A DNA stretch of 64,000 bases, taken from Todiramphus chloris collaris (Eukaryota > Chordata > Aves > Coraciiformes > Alcedinidae). The notes below the pieces were generated by a model, which worked only from the letters and a program-made list of their open reading frames with translations, had not been told where the DNA came from and did no database searches. This document shows, one piece after another, positions 31,078 to 42,322 of this stretch; position 1 is the stretch's first letter, and each line of letters starts with the position of its first letter. The translations under genes were made by a program, and so were the position numbers. Location of the stretch: the NCBI GenBank assembly GCA_025345505.1, contig JANVCC010000174.1:2909797-2973796 (forward strand), in the 5' to 3' direction.

Positions 31078-31887
31078 CTACTGGAAGGGGGGTTGTGTCA
31101 CAGCCGGGGCCACCGTGGTGTGTTTAGGAGGAAGATACTCTGGCCTGCTCATCGCCACAGTCCTTGTGAAGCAGCGGAGGTTCCCGGTCTTCAGGGCGCA
31201 CTGGACCGGCCACAGGATGATGCAGAAGAGGATGATGATGAGCGCGGAGAGGAGGACTATGCGCTTCCAGTCGTCGCACATGTCGCAGCGGGACAGCCTC
31301 CCCGCCAGCCCCGTTGGGGGAGCCTCCGGGCTTTCCGGCTTGCTCATGGCGACGTCGATGGAGATGCACGAGTCTGGGTTCTCAGGGTCGTCCGACGACT
31401 GGCGGCAGCAGAGCTTGGTCCCTTCCATCCAGAGCACCTTCTCTTGCTGGAGTTCGGGAGGCAGTGTGGCAAGGAGCTCCTTGCTGGTCTTGAGGGCTGG
31501 GGCGCCTTCCAGAGGGATGCTGGTCAGCTGCCTGCAGAAGGGGCAGGGGAGCTGGTCCTCTGGTTGGTTTGGGGGCAGCCCCGTGCTCAGACGGGCCACG
31601 CATTCCAGGCAGAACACGTGGGAGCACTGGAGCAACTTGGGTGTTTTGAAGGTGTTGTCATAGGTGTTGAAGCAAATGGAACACTCGACAGGGGAGGTTG
31701 GCTTCGGAGATGTTGGGTTTGGAGAGCCCGGCTTGTCGGTCGGGGACCTCGCCTTCCTCTTGCCATCTCCTGGGGAGGTGACGACAATGGGGCTGATGGG
31801 GATGGGGATTTCACCCGGAGAGGCGGGGACGGGGCTGGTGGGAGAGTCTGGGGTGCTGGAGTGCCAGAGCTGCGTGAAGCACGACAT
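31078..31887 (-). CDS. RNF223: RNF223, tail-anchored RING finger protein (269 aa)
   Basis: Member of the RNF183/RNF223/RNF224/RNF225 group of short membrane RING proteins, which are likely E3 ubiquitin ligases. The RING is C3HC4 with C69, C72, C88, H90, C93, C96, C115 and C118 (CSICFNTYDNTFKTPKLLQC onward). A hydrophobic helix at about residues 210-226 (IVLLSALIIILFCIILW) leaves a short C-terminal tail, so the RING would face the cytosol. The first 66 residues hold ten Ser/Thr-Pro pairs. The coding region is one exon. A good acceptor (ttcttctcttccag) lies 38 bp before the ATG, so a 5' UTR exon should exist further right. The call rests on the CSICFNxYDNTFKTPKLL block and on C1orf159 as a neighbour, both as in human. 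A long antisense frame over this gene is a composition artefact. Confidence 0.9.
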   Translation of the reverse strand: MSCFTQLWHSSTPDSPTSPVPASPGEIPIPISPIVVTSPGDGKRKARSPTDKPGSPNPTSPKPTSPVECSICFNTYDNTFKTPKLLQCSHVFCLECVARLSTGLPPNQPEDQLPCPFCRQLTSIPLEGAPALKTSKELLATLPPELQQEKVLWMEGTKLCCRQSSDDPENPDSCISIDVAMSKPESPEAPPTGLAGRLSRCDMCDDWKRIVLLSALIIILFCIILWPVQCALKTGNLRCFTRTVAMSRPEYLPPKHTTVAPAVTQPPFQ

Positions 31888-32907
31888 GACGGAGCCCGAG
31901 GAAATGAACAGAGCCCTGGGAGACTCTGGAAGAGAAGAAAACCACAGCCTTCATTTCAAACCATGTGAAGACACCCGTCACCAGGCATATGTTTAACCCC
32001 TTAAAAGGAACAAAGAGCAAGTTTGTGACTTCCACTGCCTCCTGAGCCTGAAATGGGTCCCTGCTAGAGGCGAGAATGACACCGGTAGCCTGTTGAAAGC
32101 TGCGTACCGAAGGTGAAGTTAACCTGTAAAGCAAGCAAGCAACCAGCAGAGATCCAGCATCCAGCCAAAGCCTCGTCACCAGAACCACCATGGCGTTAGA
32201 GCTGGCTGCAGTCTTCCCCTAGACATGCCTCCCTCCGGGCAGAAAAACCCCGACAAAAACCTACCCCAGCTGATGCTCCCCGACACCTGAGGACGGAGGA
32301 GAGCGGAAGACTCCATGAGGTCAAGTAGGGACCTCACTATGGCAGTTTATTAGTCTGGGAGGCACTTGGGTATTATGGTGGCAGCATGAGCAAGGCCTAA
32401 GAGACAGATAACACTATTCAGTTGTGGAGGTAGCAGGGGGGTGAGTCTCTTCTTTGGTGGGCTCAGACCGGGCTTTGTGCCTGGAATCGTGGCTCTCCTA
32501 TCAGGTAATCGAGGCACCACCCAGTGATGCTGCCTGGGTTTGACTATCCACTGTGGGATCTGAGATGCCTTCATGTCACAGGAGAAGCCAAGGGAGGTGA
32601 GGAAACACTGTTATCTTGCAAAGGTTGTTCTAGCCTTGTCCCCAAGCAGCACAAGAAACACCTCTGTATTGTCACTGTGACGCAGCAAGAAAAGCGGTGT
32701 TGAGGAAGTGGCCTTGGTGCCAGCGAAAGGGGAATTCTCCACCGTTTCCTTGTTGTTCTGAGTTCCCTAGGAAAAACACACTTCTTCCCTGTCCTCAGCC
32801 CTGGAGGACAGCCAGCACGGCCCAAGCCTTGCCATCTGCTGCCACGTGCTCGCTGCTTTGTTGTGCTGTGCAAGTAGGAGCCTTGAGTTGAACGGTGGAT
32901 ACACCAG

Positions 32908-33358
32908 TTCATAGAACCACAGAGTCACAGACTGGTTTGGGTGGGAAGGGACCTTTCAGGGACATCCAGTCCGAGCCCTCTGCACTGAGCAGGGCCATCT
33001 GCAGCTAGAGCAGGGTGCTCAGAGCCCCGGGCAACCTCCCCTGCAATGGTGCCACGGATGGGGCAGCCACCACCTCTCTGGGCACCCTGGGCCAGGCTCT
33101 CCCCACCCTCAGTGACACAAATGTCTTCCTTCTCCCCAGTCTAAATCTCCCTCTTTTGGTTTCAAACCATCACCCCTTGTCCTGTCCCAATAGGCCCTGC
33201 TCAAAACTCTGTTCCCATCTTTCTGAGAGGCCCCTTGAAGTCCTGCAAGGCCCCCAGAAGGTCTCCCTGGAGCCTTCTCCTCCCCAGGCTGAACCCCCCC
33301 AGCTCTCCCAGCCTGGCTCCCAGCAGAGGGGTTCCAGCCCTCCCAGCACTGCTGTGGT
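32908..33358 (-). mobile_element. CR1 LINE fragment
   Basis: It starts 'catagaaccacagagtcaca', then 'gactggtttgggtgggaagg' and 'gagcagggtgctcagagccc'. It shares nearly all its sequence with the copy at 51,349-51,790 and stops abruptly after 'cccagcactgctg'. Confidence 0.88.
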
Positions 33359-36300
33359 AAATTGGTTCTAGCAAATTGCTTTACAACTTACTCCAACCTT
33401 TTCAGCCACCTCAGTATTCGTTTGACTTCCACTTATCGGAGGCTAGACACACAGCTTCCTGTGCATCCTGTCAAATATATGACTTTTCAGCTACTGAGCA
33501 CTTTTACCTGAAAGCAAGTGTTTAGCTGGAAGTAATTCCCAGCCCTGCTGCTGCTGCTGCGTGCCTGGGGAACATTTCAGAGGGATGTGTCACTGAACTA
33601 GCTGAGCTTGATTCTTTCTGTTGGGAGATTTACCGATGACAAGCCAGAAATGTTCAGAAGGCTGCTGTAATTATAGGTCTCCAGTCAATCAATCCAGCAG
33701 TGGCTCACCAGCATGGGCTGCAGAGTCCACGTCTTGGCACAAAAGGCTAATTTAAGGTATCAGAAAGACCAGGTATTCTTCATGGTGCACAAAAAAAGAA
33801 TCCCCATTCTGTAAGAGCACAGCATCCTCCCCTCGCCCATCGCAGCGCTGCCAGAGCTGAAACCAACTTCAAGAACCACCCTCCTTTTTCTTCTCTTATT
33901 CCAAATGAAGACGTCTTTGTGAAGCCACTCCTTGGGTTAAATTCTGTTAAGGACTCTCTGCACTTTTCAGCAAGTTGTGATGGTTTTTTTCACTGTGTTT
34001 TTTTCCTGGCTACAGAACAGCGTGTGTGGTTTAGCACAGCCTGGCAGATGCTGATGAATTACAAGTGCAAGCCCAAGCTGGCACAGAGATGAGGGAAACC
34101 CCTAGTTTGGTTTGTTGTTTTGGTTTTTTTGGTTTTTTTTTTTAAACTAAATCTTCTGTTTTGCAGAACTCCATCCCCTACGCCCAGTTCTTCACAGCCC
34201 CCTCAGGGTTGCTTGTCAGAAATTCTGAGCAGCAAAACCAGGGGCAGGAGGTAACTCAGAAAGAGCCTTTGCTTATGCAAACTGCAATTTCATAACTTGT
34301 GTGGAAAAAAAAAAGAGCTGTTGGGGTTTTTTCCTAGTTTGTAACACAACAGCTATAGCAACAGCAGCGTCTCGATAGTAAACTTGAAGTTTACTCACAG
34401 CAGTTACTTTTAAATGAAGACACAAGCTTCTGCCCACGATTTCCCTTTGCTAAAGATGATCGTGAAACTACAGGAGCTTGTTGCTTTTTAATGCATCTTA
34501 TTTTTATCAACATCGTGGTTTAATGTGGCACCCTTATCAGACACAAAGGAGTGGCTGACTTAAACTGGGAAGCTATGAAGAGTAGGGCAGAGAACCGAGG
34601 CATGGGTAAGGCAGTTTTAGTTGATACTCTGCCACGATGGAGAGGTCAGACTCTGCCTGCTTCTGGGTTTTTTGGTGCGTTGCCATAGCGCTGATGCTCA
34701 GAAAGCTCTGTTAGGTCTGGGCAGCAGATAATGAAGGGACCAAGATTTCTCCTGTACAGCTAAATGAGAGCCAGTCACTAGAGCTGGAGGGTCCCAGCGA
34801 GGACATGCAGCGTGGAATCTCAGTAGAATCATCTGGGGAGAGCTTGTTTGGTTTTCTGTTGTTTGGGTTTGTTTTTTTTTTTTTTTTTTTGCACTATACA
34901 ATCACGTGGGTTGTTTGTTTTGTTTTGGGTTTTTTTTTTTAAATAGAAGACAATATCTTCAATTATTCATCCTTCCACTGTCAGGCTGCATTTCCTCAGA
35001 CCTTGCAGCTATTTATCTTCCTTTCCCAGCTCTTTACCCAGGTTTTCCAGAAACTTTGGGAACATCAGTAAATAACTAAACCCTTCAGGAGAGACACATA
35101 AACTCAGATTTAAAACTAAATAGCTTAGTACTTTTTACTTCCCAGCAAATTACAGAAAACTTATTTCCACACCATAAAACCAGTCAAAAGAGAATGCACA
35201 GTTAAGACAGTGGCCAACACTGTTCTGTACTACGATTCCCTAATGGTATCTTTAACTCGGAGCAATTGAATACACAGCAAGTTAAGAGGTGTACAGCAGA
35301 TTAAAGTCTATAAATACCTGTTCAGCGTGTGGTTTAGAAGGAGAAAAGCATGTTCTGGGTTCTTGATTTCTACCCCTGAAGAGTCTTCTCTCCAGAGGAG
35401 TCCTAGGCTCAGGGTCTTTTGTATCTATAAGCCGCCTCCTGGTACTCGAGCTCCCCAGCAGCTTCCAAGCGCCGTAGGTCTGGCAAGACAAGTAACCTCT
35501 AACAGCTCCCCGTGCAGAAGTGGCCCTGCCGCTGTAATTCAAGTATCATTTATACCTTCCTGTCTAGAGGTGACTTACCTGCTCCACCTGCCTTTCCCCA
35601 TCACCACTGAATCACTCCCCCGGCTGCGAGCGCGCTCCCGCTCCGGCCGGTTTCTGTGACAAACAGGGCAGGCTGGAATGCTCCTGATAAGGGGCACCCG
35701 CCTGTGTCTGCCCTCAGGAAGCGATGGGAGAAGTGTTTATTTCTTCATCTTCCCTGGGCTGGAGAAGGCCACCTGCTTTCTGATAATTTCTCCGAGTTCT
35801 TTGAGTAGCTTTGAGGGTTTTTTTTTAATCGTTCTTCAGAATCTGGTCCAGCTTGTGCAGATGAACTGGCCATGTTCTCAGAGGGCAGCAAATCTGAAAG
35901 AAAATTTCCAGACACTTAAAAAAGGGCATTTAGTATTATTTCTTCATGAACGATGAAGAATTTGCAAGTGCCTTAGGTTAACAGCAGAAACAAGATCCTA
36001 CCAGTCAAACTTCTTGTGATTGGTTGAGGAAAAAAATTGTTGCAATAGAAAAAATCCAGTGTAAGTTTGAAAAGTTGTTTATAAATGAATTGAACCACTA
36101 TACAATCACATGCCTGCTTCAAGCTCCTTTACAGCTGTTCAAAAGAATACCGTACGAATCGTCACAAAGAATTTCATTTTTTGCTGCTTTTGATACTAAT
36201 TGACATAGAGAACTATTATTTGACCTGCAAACCTTTTGTGATTCAAAGGACATTAGTCCATGATCCAGAAAAAAACAAATCAACAGATTTACATTCGCAT

Positions 36301-39244
36301 GCAGATAAGGAAACCAGTGGGTGTGTAGACGTCTGGGAAGTAATTTAGTGTAGGTCTTATCTGTTGCAAATTGCAGTTAGGGTTTTTTTTTTCATTTAAA
36401 AAAAAAACCGAACCACAACAAACAAACAAAAACCCGCCAACCAACAGAAGACTGCCTGTGTTTATTTTTTTCCAGGGTGGCATCAGGAAGTACATTAAAA
36501 AATGATGGAGAAAAGTAACTCTAAAGACGTATGGAACTGTATTCATCTCTTGGGACAGGGAAGCAGCTGAATCCCACAGACTTTAGTGGCAGTGTCTTGG
36601 TACAGCTTGCTTTGGTTTCCACAACCAGGTCACGCTGCTCAGTTCTAGTGAGCTGAAATCCAAAAGGTGGCTTTTAAGAGTATGAGAAGCATGTTGGAAT
36701 TACCAGAGTTTTCAGTCTGCTTTAGGGCTAAAACAACCACAGCTAGAAGGATCTGGCCTGGAGCAGATGTGGATTCCAGTGGATTCATGATGAGCCCCGT
36801 GGGTGCTTCTAGAAAACAAACACCTCAAAGGAGAATTCAGGGGGAGACTAAACTTTCCCAGATCTACCTCTCCACGGTGCAGCTGCCCCAGCGGAGTGCA
36901 CATACTCCATGGGAATAACAACCCACAGGCTAGAGAGAGCAGGCAGCACCTGCGTGCTGTGGTCTCCCATCTATTTATGTTGCTGTTCAGGGATGAGTGA
37001 GGCTGGGAGCAAACCTTGCCTCCAGCTGACAAAGCAGGATGTTTGACCAATGGCTGTAAATCAGAGCTCTCAAAGTCTTGCTCACTTAGTCACTTGTGTA
37101 AGCACTTTGGTAAACTGGGCTCCAAATTAACGACGTTTCAGTAATGTGCTGGGGGATGTTACATTCATTAACCCACTGAGGAGCAAAAGCCCTTGGTTTG
37201 GGTCTTGCTGAGAACCTCTCCCCTGGTCGTCAGTGGAGCAACACTGATTCACTTCTTGGTCATGCCCTAAAGAAAGACAGGCACATTCTAAACCCTTTAT
37301 CCACTGTCAAGACGGGGATTGCTGAACTCCAGCGTGAGCAAACTGCTGCCACTTCAGAGTTTCAGTGCTTCTGAAGCTGGTTTCCCATCAGCCTCAACGT
37401 GACTGTTGCGTGGAATGGGTTGAGCCCAAGCCAGGAGCTGAGAGCCTGGGGCAAACTGGGCCGCCCCACACATGCCCGCACGCTCCTCCCTCCCCAAGGA
37501 TGCTCTGGGTATGAGAACGCCGAGCGTGCCGAGACCCAGCACCGTGCTGGGATGACGAGCACGGCTTGGCTTCCAAAAGTGAGTGGGTGGCTTGCTGTTA
37601 TTTTTATCTTCAGCTTGGAGGAATAGAGTGAGCGTGTCAGGAGCTGCAGCTGGTCTTGGGTGGATCGCAGAGGATTGGGAGCAATCGGCTGCGGGAGCGC
37701 ACGCTGTCGTGTTTGCACTTAAAGAAGCAGTGGCACTAAGTAGAAACAATTACTTTATTAATACTGTTATTTCCTTGACTTTGCATTACACACGCACTTT
37801 CCAGGTGCTTCTCAAAGGCGTTCTCTGAGTACAGGAGTAGAGGCATCCAAACAGCAGGCTGAACATGCTTGCTCTAAATTATTTATTTTATTTTTCTTTT
37901 TTGGCTAAATGATGCTGGAATGAAGTTGATGTGGCTGGAACACTGGGATGAGATGGAGGAGATACATATCTCTGGTATAAGCACTGTGACCTTGAGCAAA
38001 ACAATTTCCATGGACTTCCGTGGCTCATTTCTTAAGTAAATCATTAGATAAATGAAATAAAATTAAGAAAACGAATTATTAGCCTTCATTTTTTTTTTTT
38101 GTCCTAGTTTTTGTCTGGATTGTGTGTTTAGATGGGAACCTGGGAAGGATGGGTGTTGGCAAGTCTATAGGGCTGGTCACAGTGGCTCCAGCCAGAGCTC
38201 TAATGTAGGATCCCACCTCCAGTGAGTGACTGTGATTGGAACATTGCAGCTTTCAGCTGTCAGACCCTTCACTTTTCCTTATTTTACCAGCATCAGTAAT
38301 CATCCCCATCTCATCCAGGCCTGTGGGTGAAGCGATGAGATCTTCTAAAAGGAAGGTGTTCTTTTCAAGGTGGATTTAGGAAGGTTTGTAATGAAAAAGA
38401 TTATTTCTAACAGCGATTAGGAACTGGTTGAGGAAATGAGCAGTTAAAAACCTGCAAGCCAGGCTCCTTAGTGTGGAGAGAAACAAAGCATGCTGCAGAG
38501 TAATAAAAACAGACTGGTGATTAAAGCTTTGCGCTGTTTCCTGGGCTTGTCTTTACCTCCGCTGCTGCCAAAGTACATAACCCTGTTCATTCTCTGGGTA
38601 GTTCATCTCAGTAGATGAACTAAAGCCACCAAATAAAGGTGGGAGGGGATAAAAAAAAAAAAAAAAGGATGAAAACCCACTAAGCAACGAGCAACAAGCT
38701 TCCTCTGGTCCCTTTCTCCCACCCTCCAAGGCTAGCTAGTTTCTCTATTACATACCACTTAGCACATCTGGGGGTGCTACCTTCATGTTCATCTTTTGTT
38801 TACAGCTCTGATTTGTTGGGCTACATTCCAAGGCCATGTCCAAAGCCTGGTAGGGCTTTTGTGCTGGGAGAAACACATGGAAGCAGTCGCTACAGAAGCA
38901 CAGAAGTGTCAAGAGATGAACTGCTTTGGACCCAGATTTCATGGGACAAAACTGGTATGTAATAATGTATGGAAGTGTCATTTCTGCTGCAAAAGACATG
39001 CCTGTTACATTCATGGACCTGCACCTTGCTTTGAAGGAAAAAAATAAAAGGGTATGTCTTGGGATTTGTGCTGGTTTTAACTGGGTGAGAACAAGCCTGT
39101 GTAATCAAACACTCTTGAGCAACACAGAGCAGAAATCTCTGCAGGGCTAAATGCTTACAGCAGGAGGATACTACTTAGGCTGTGTTTTCTCTTAGCTCAC
39201 ACATTCATGTGCCTCTTCCCAAGCTACTGAAAGCCAGTGAAAAT

Positions 39245-39270
39245 ACACACACACACACACACACACACAC
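39245..39270. repeat. (CA)n microsatellite
   Basis: About 13 uninterrupted AC units. Confidence 0.95.
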
Positions 39271-42266
39271 ATACCCCCCAGCGTCTGTGACTTCTGGCAC
39301 AGGTCCAGCCCAGTAGCTGAGCTCTCCACTCCACGCTCTTCTCATCTGTTAATCAGATGCAGAAGAAGTGGTGAGACCCAGTCCCGCCTGGCAAACAATT
39401 CTCTGGCCTCGAGCTAGCATCACTTCTTGATCCTGTGGCGTTCTTCAGAGGCAGACGGCCTGGTGCTCGATGCAATTAACGCTCCAGGGTGGTAAACAGC
39501 ACCATTAAGTGATGTTTCCCATGCTAGCTCACGGAGAGCTTTTATTTGCCTGGCTCCACGTGCAGCTAGCTGCCTAAGCAGGTATTCGCCGCGGAGTCTT
39601 CTCGTCGTTGCAGTAGTTTGTACCTACGGCTAGACTGGGCTATTTAAATTCCAAAGTATGTATTCTGTACTGTCAGCAGAGAGCCTCGGTGAGTCATCAG
39701 ATAAGCTAGACAGGAACTCACTGTGGGATACTTTTAATATAATTACGTTTTATCCTTCTCTAACTGTTTCTATCAGACAGTCTCAAGACACTTCAGAGAT
39801 AGAGTGAATTGAGCCTTCCAGTAACTAGGTTTATTGAGGACGTTATCTCATTTTACAGCTGGAGAAGTTTTGTGGCACGTGGGAAACCCGGACAACATTG
39901 AGAAATGCTGCTCTGACCTCCACGTGAGAAGCAATGCCTGGAGAAGTTGTCCCCCTTAGCATGACTTGCCAGGACAGAGGGATTAAGACTTGAAAGAGGA
40001 GGTGGAGAGGGAAACACCATCAGAGCTGTGCATTAATGATCAATGTCCACCAAGGCAGCTTGATAAAGATTTAGAGAAAAACTGCTCCTGTTAGATAGAG
40101 CCACAGATTGTACCCCTCAGGTGGCTCCTGGCCTCTAAGTGATGCCCATCTGTGTTGACTGGGCCAAGCCCAAGTTCTGGAACCATCTGCCTCTGTAGTT
40201 GAATCTCATTCAAGCACTGGATCCACATGGCACCTAACCTTGCGCTGCTCTTCATTTCCTGTAGTCACCAGGAAAGCACCATGATTAGATAATCGTTACA
40301 AGGTACAGAGGCAACATAGCAATTTTCCTGATTCTCCATAACTCATGTGACTATTATTCTTCAGCAGCTTGAGGCTGTGTGATTCAGCCACTCACAGCTG
40401 GATTCTCAAATAACAAGAATAGCATCCATTCCCTGGGCGTAAGGTCAGGGCTTTTTTTTCTAGCCCATTATTTCTGAAGGAGTAAGTGACTTGGACCAAT
40501 GGCTAAACTGGTCTATAAATCATCAGTGATCTGTGATACCATTGCTAGGAGGCTGCTGGCTTTCCAAACGTCTGTGCTGCTTCTGTAGAGGCTTGCAAGG
40601 AAAGTTTGGTACCAACAATAACAAACGGTGGCTCGAAGGAAGAGTAAATCACACCAGAATTAAGGTCCTTGGAAGAGTTCAGTGAGTGTGGCAGTTCTTT
40701 CAGTTAAGATGATACCCTCAGTGTGGCCTGTAAAAGGAGCGAGTGGAGCTGAAGGGTTGTTAGATGTTCCCAAGAACCGCAGTGCCAGCTCCTTGTGATG
40801 CTGTAAGTGGCTCAAGTGCAGCTGGAGTTGAGATGAAGTGCATGGGAACCAAAGGAATTAATCTCCTGAAACACAAACAGGATGATCCTCCCACAGACCA
40901 GTAAGGGTGCTGTTGTTCTTGCCAGCCCTAGGATAAGTTATCCAGAGGCAGCTGCAGTCACAGCGTGTTGCAGATGAGGGGGACTCTCAGCAGGACTAGA
41001 GGAGATGGCAAGAGAAACAAGGTGAAGGGCATTGCTAGCAAGCTCTCGCCGACACCTTGGTAAGGGCTCTGATGATTGTCCCACAGAGGTCATGTTCCGG
41101 CGGTGTTACTCACTTCCCAGCCAGCGTGGTGACATAATGAACTTGGGAAATGGCCTGTGATGTCAGAGCTGAGGTGTGAACATCTGGAGGGACACGGTGA
41201 CATGGTGCTTCTCCTCTCTGGTGGAACTGGCCACCTGCCCTCTGCTGGCTAAACTCTCCCCTTCCATGCAGGACCCGTGCTCAGCTCCACTCATGGCTTC
41301 TGCTCAGCACCTAGGTACAGTGGAGCAGGTGCCTTAACCCACGGTGGGGCTTGTTTGCCCTCATCTGAGCACATCGAGGCAGGAAGGTGCTGTTGGGTTG
41401 CTAATGTGTCTGACCAGGGACATATCGTGGTACACCAGACCCAAATTCCAGCTTGTGGTTCCCCAAAAAGAGCTGGTGGTGGTGCTGATGAGGGACAGGG
41501 CTCTTGGTGGTGTCTGTGGTAGGTGCTCACATTCTGAGAGCTCTCTCCTAATATGGACCTTTTGAGGTTACAAACAGCTTCTTCTGAGTTGATCCCTCTT
41601 GCTTTCTTCACCCTGCAGGAGTCCACCAACTTGAGGACTGACTGACAGACCTTCTCCCTTCTCAGTAACCTCCAAGAACAAGCGTGACTCTAAACTCTCT
41701 GTTTCTCTGTCTTGTTCTGCCCACCCCCAGGGATGAACCATCAGTCTTACCTCTCTTATCCCCACGGATGTAATCACACAGTCCCTGGGTATGTGTGTGA
41801 GAGGACACAAACAGGGGACAACTCAACAGATCCTCAGGTGGGGTAAATCCCACCGAGCCATGCTGGAGTTCCCCAGTGTGTTCACAACCACAGAGGATCC
41901 AGGGTTTGGAGGAATAAGCAGAGTGACACTTGAGGAGCCTGGGGGTCTCCTGGGGCAGCTCTCTTGCCTCCAGTCCACGTACGTGCGGACAGCCACGCGG
42001 ACAGACGCTGCTCTTGCTCTGCTTACATCACCCTGCCATGGTCCTTGTTGACCACACGCTCAAAATGACACACTCAGCCCAGCACAGAGCACTGGTGCCT
42101 TTCAAATTACCACCCAGATGAGAACTGATAGATTAATGACTCTTCCTATTAACTCCACTGCACTCTCCTTGCAGATGGAAAGTTAAATACCGACAGGTCT
42201 GGCATCGCTGAAGGGAATCTTGAGGCTTCAGTTTCTCAAACATAAGGAAGATTTTTCTTTCCATTT

Positions 42267-42271
<5 letters not shown>

Positions 42272-42319
<48 letters not shown>
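42272..42319. repeat. Poly-T run of 48 bases
   Basis: An unbroken run of 48 T, with no recognisable retroelement body on either side. It may be the tail of a lost element or a replication-slippage tract. Confidence 0.95.

Positions 42320-42322
<3 letters not shown>

Noticed and set aside
30928-31968. 346-codon open frame on the plus strand over RNF223
   Set aside because: It is antisense to a clear RING gene; its length comes from GC-rich codon bias and it resembles no protein family.
31811-32191. 126-codon minus-strand frame starting MVVLVTRLWLDAGSLL, upstream of and overlapping RNF223
   Set aside because: It begins like a signal peptide, but it reads through the RNF223 intron acceptor into RNF223 in another frame and has no recognisable domain.
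32284-32577. Possible LTR-like block on the minus strand ending near an AATAAA
   Set aside because: It begins TG and carries a poly(A)-like signal, but I do not recognise the family and see no second copy or target-site repeats.
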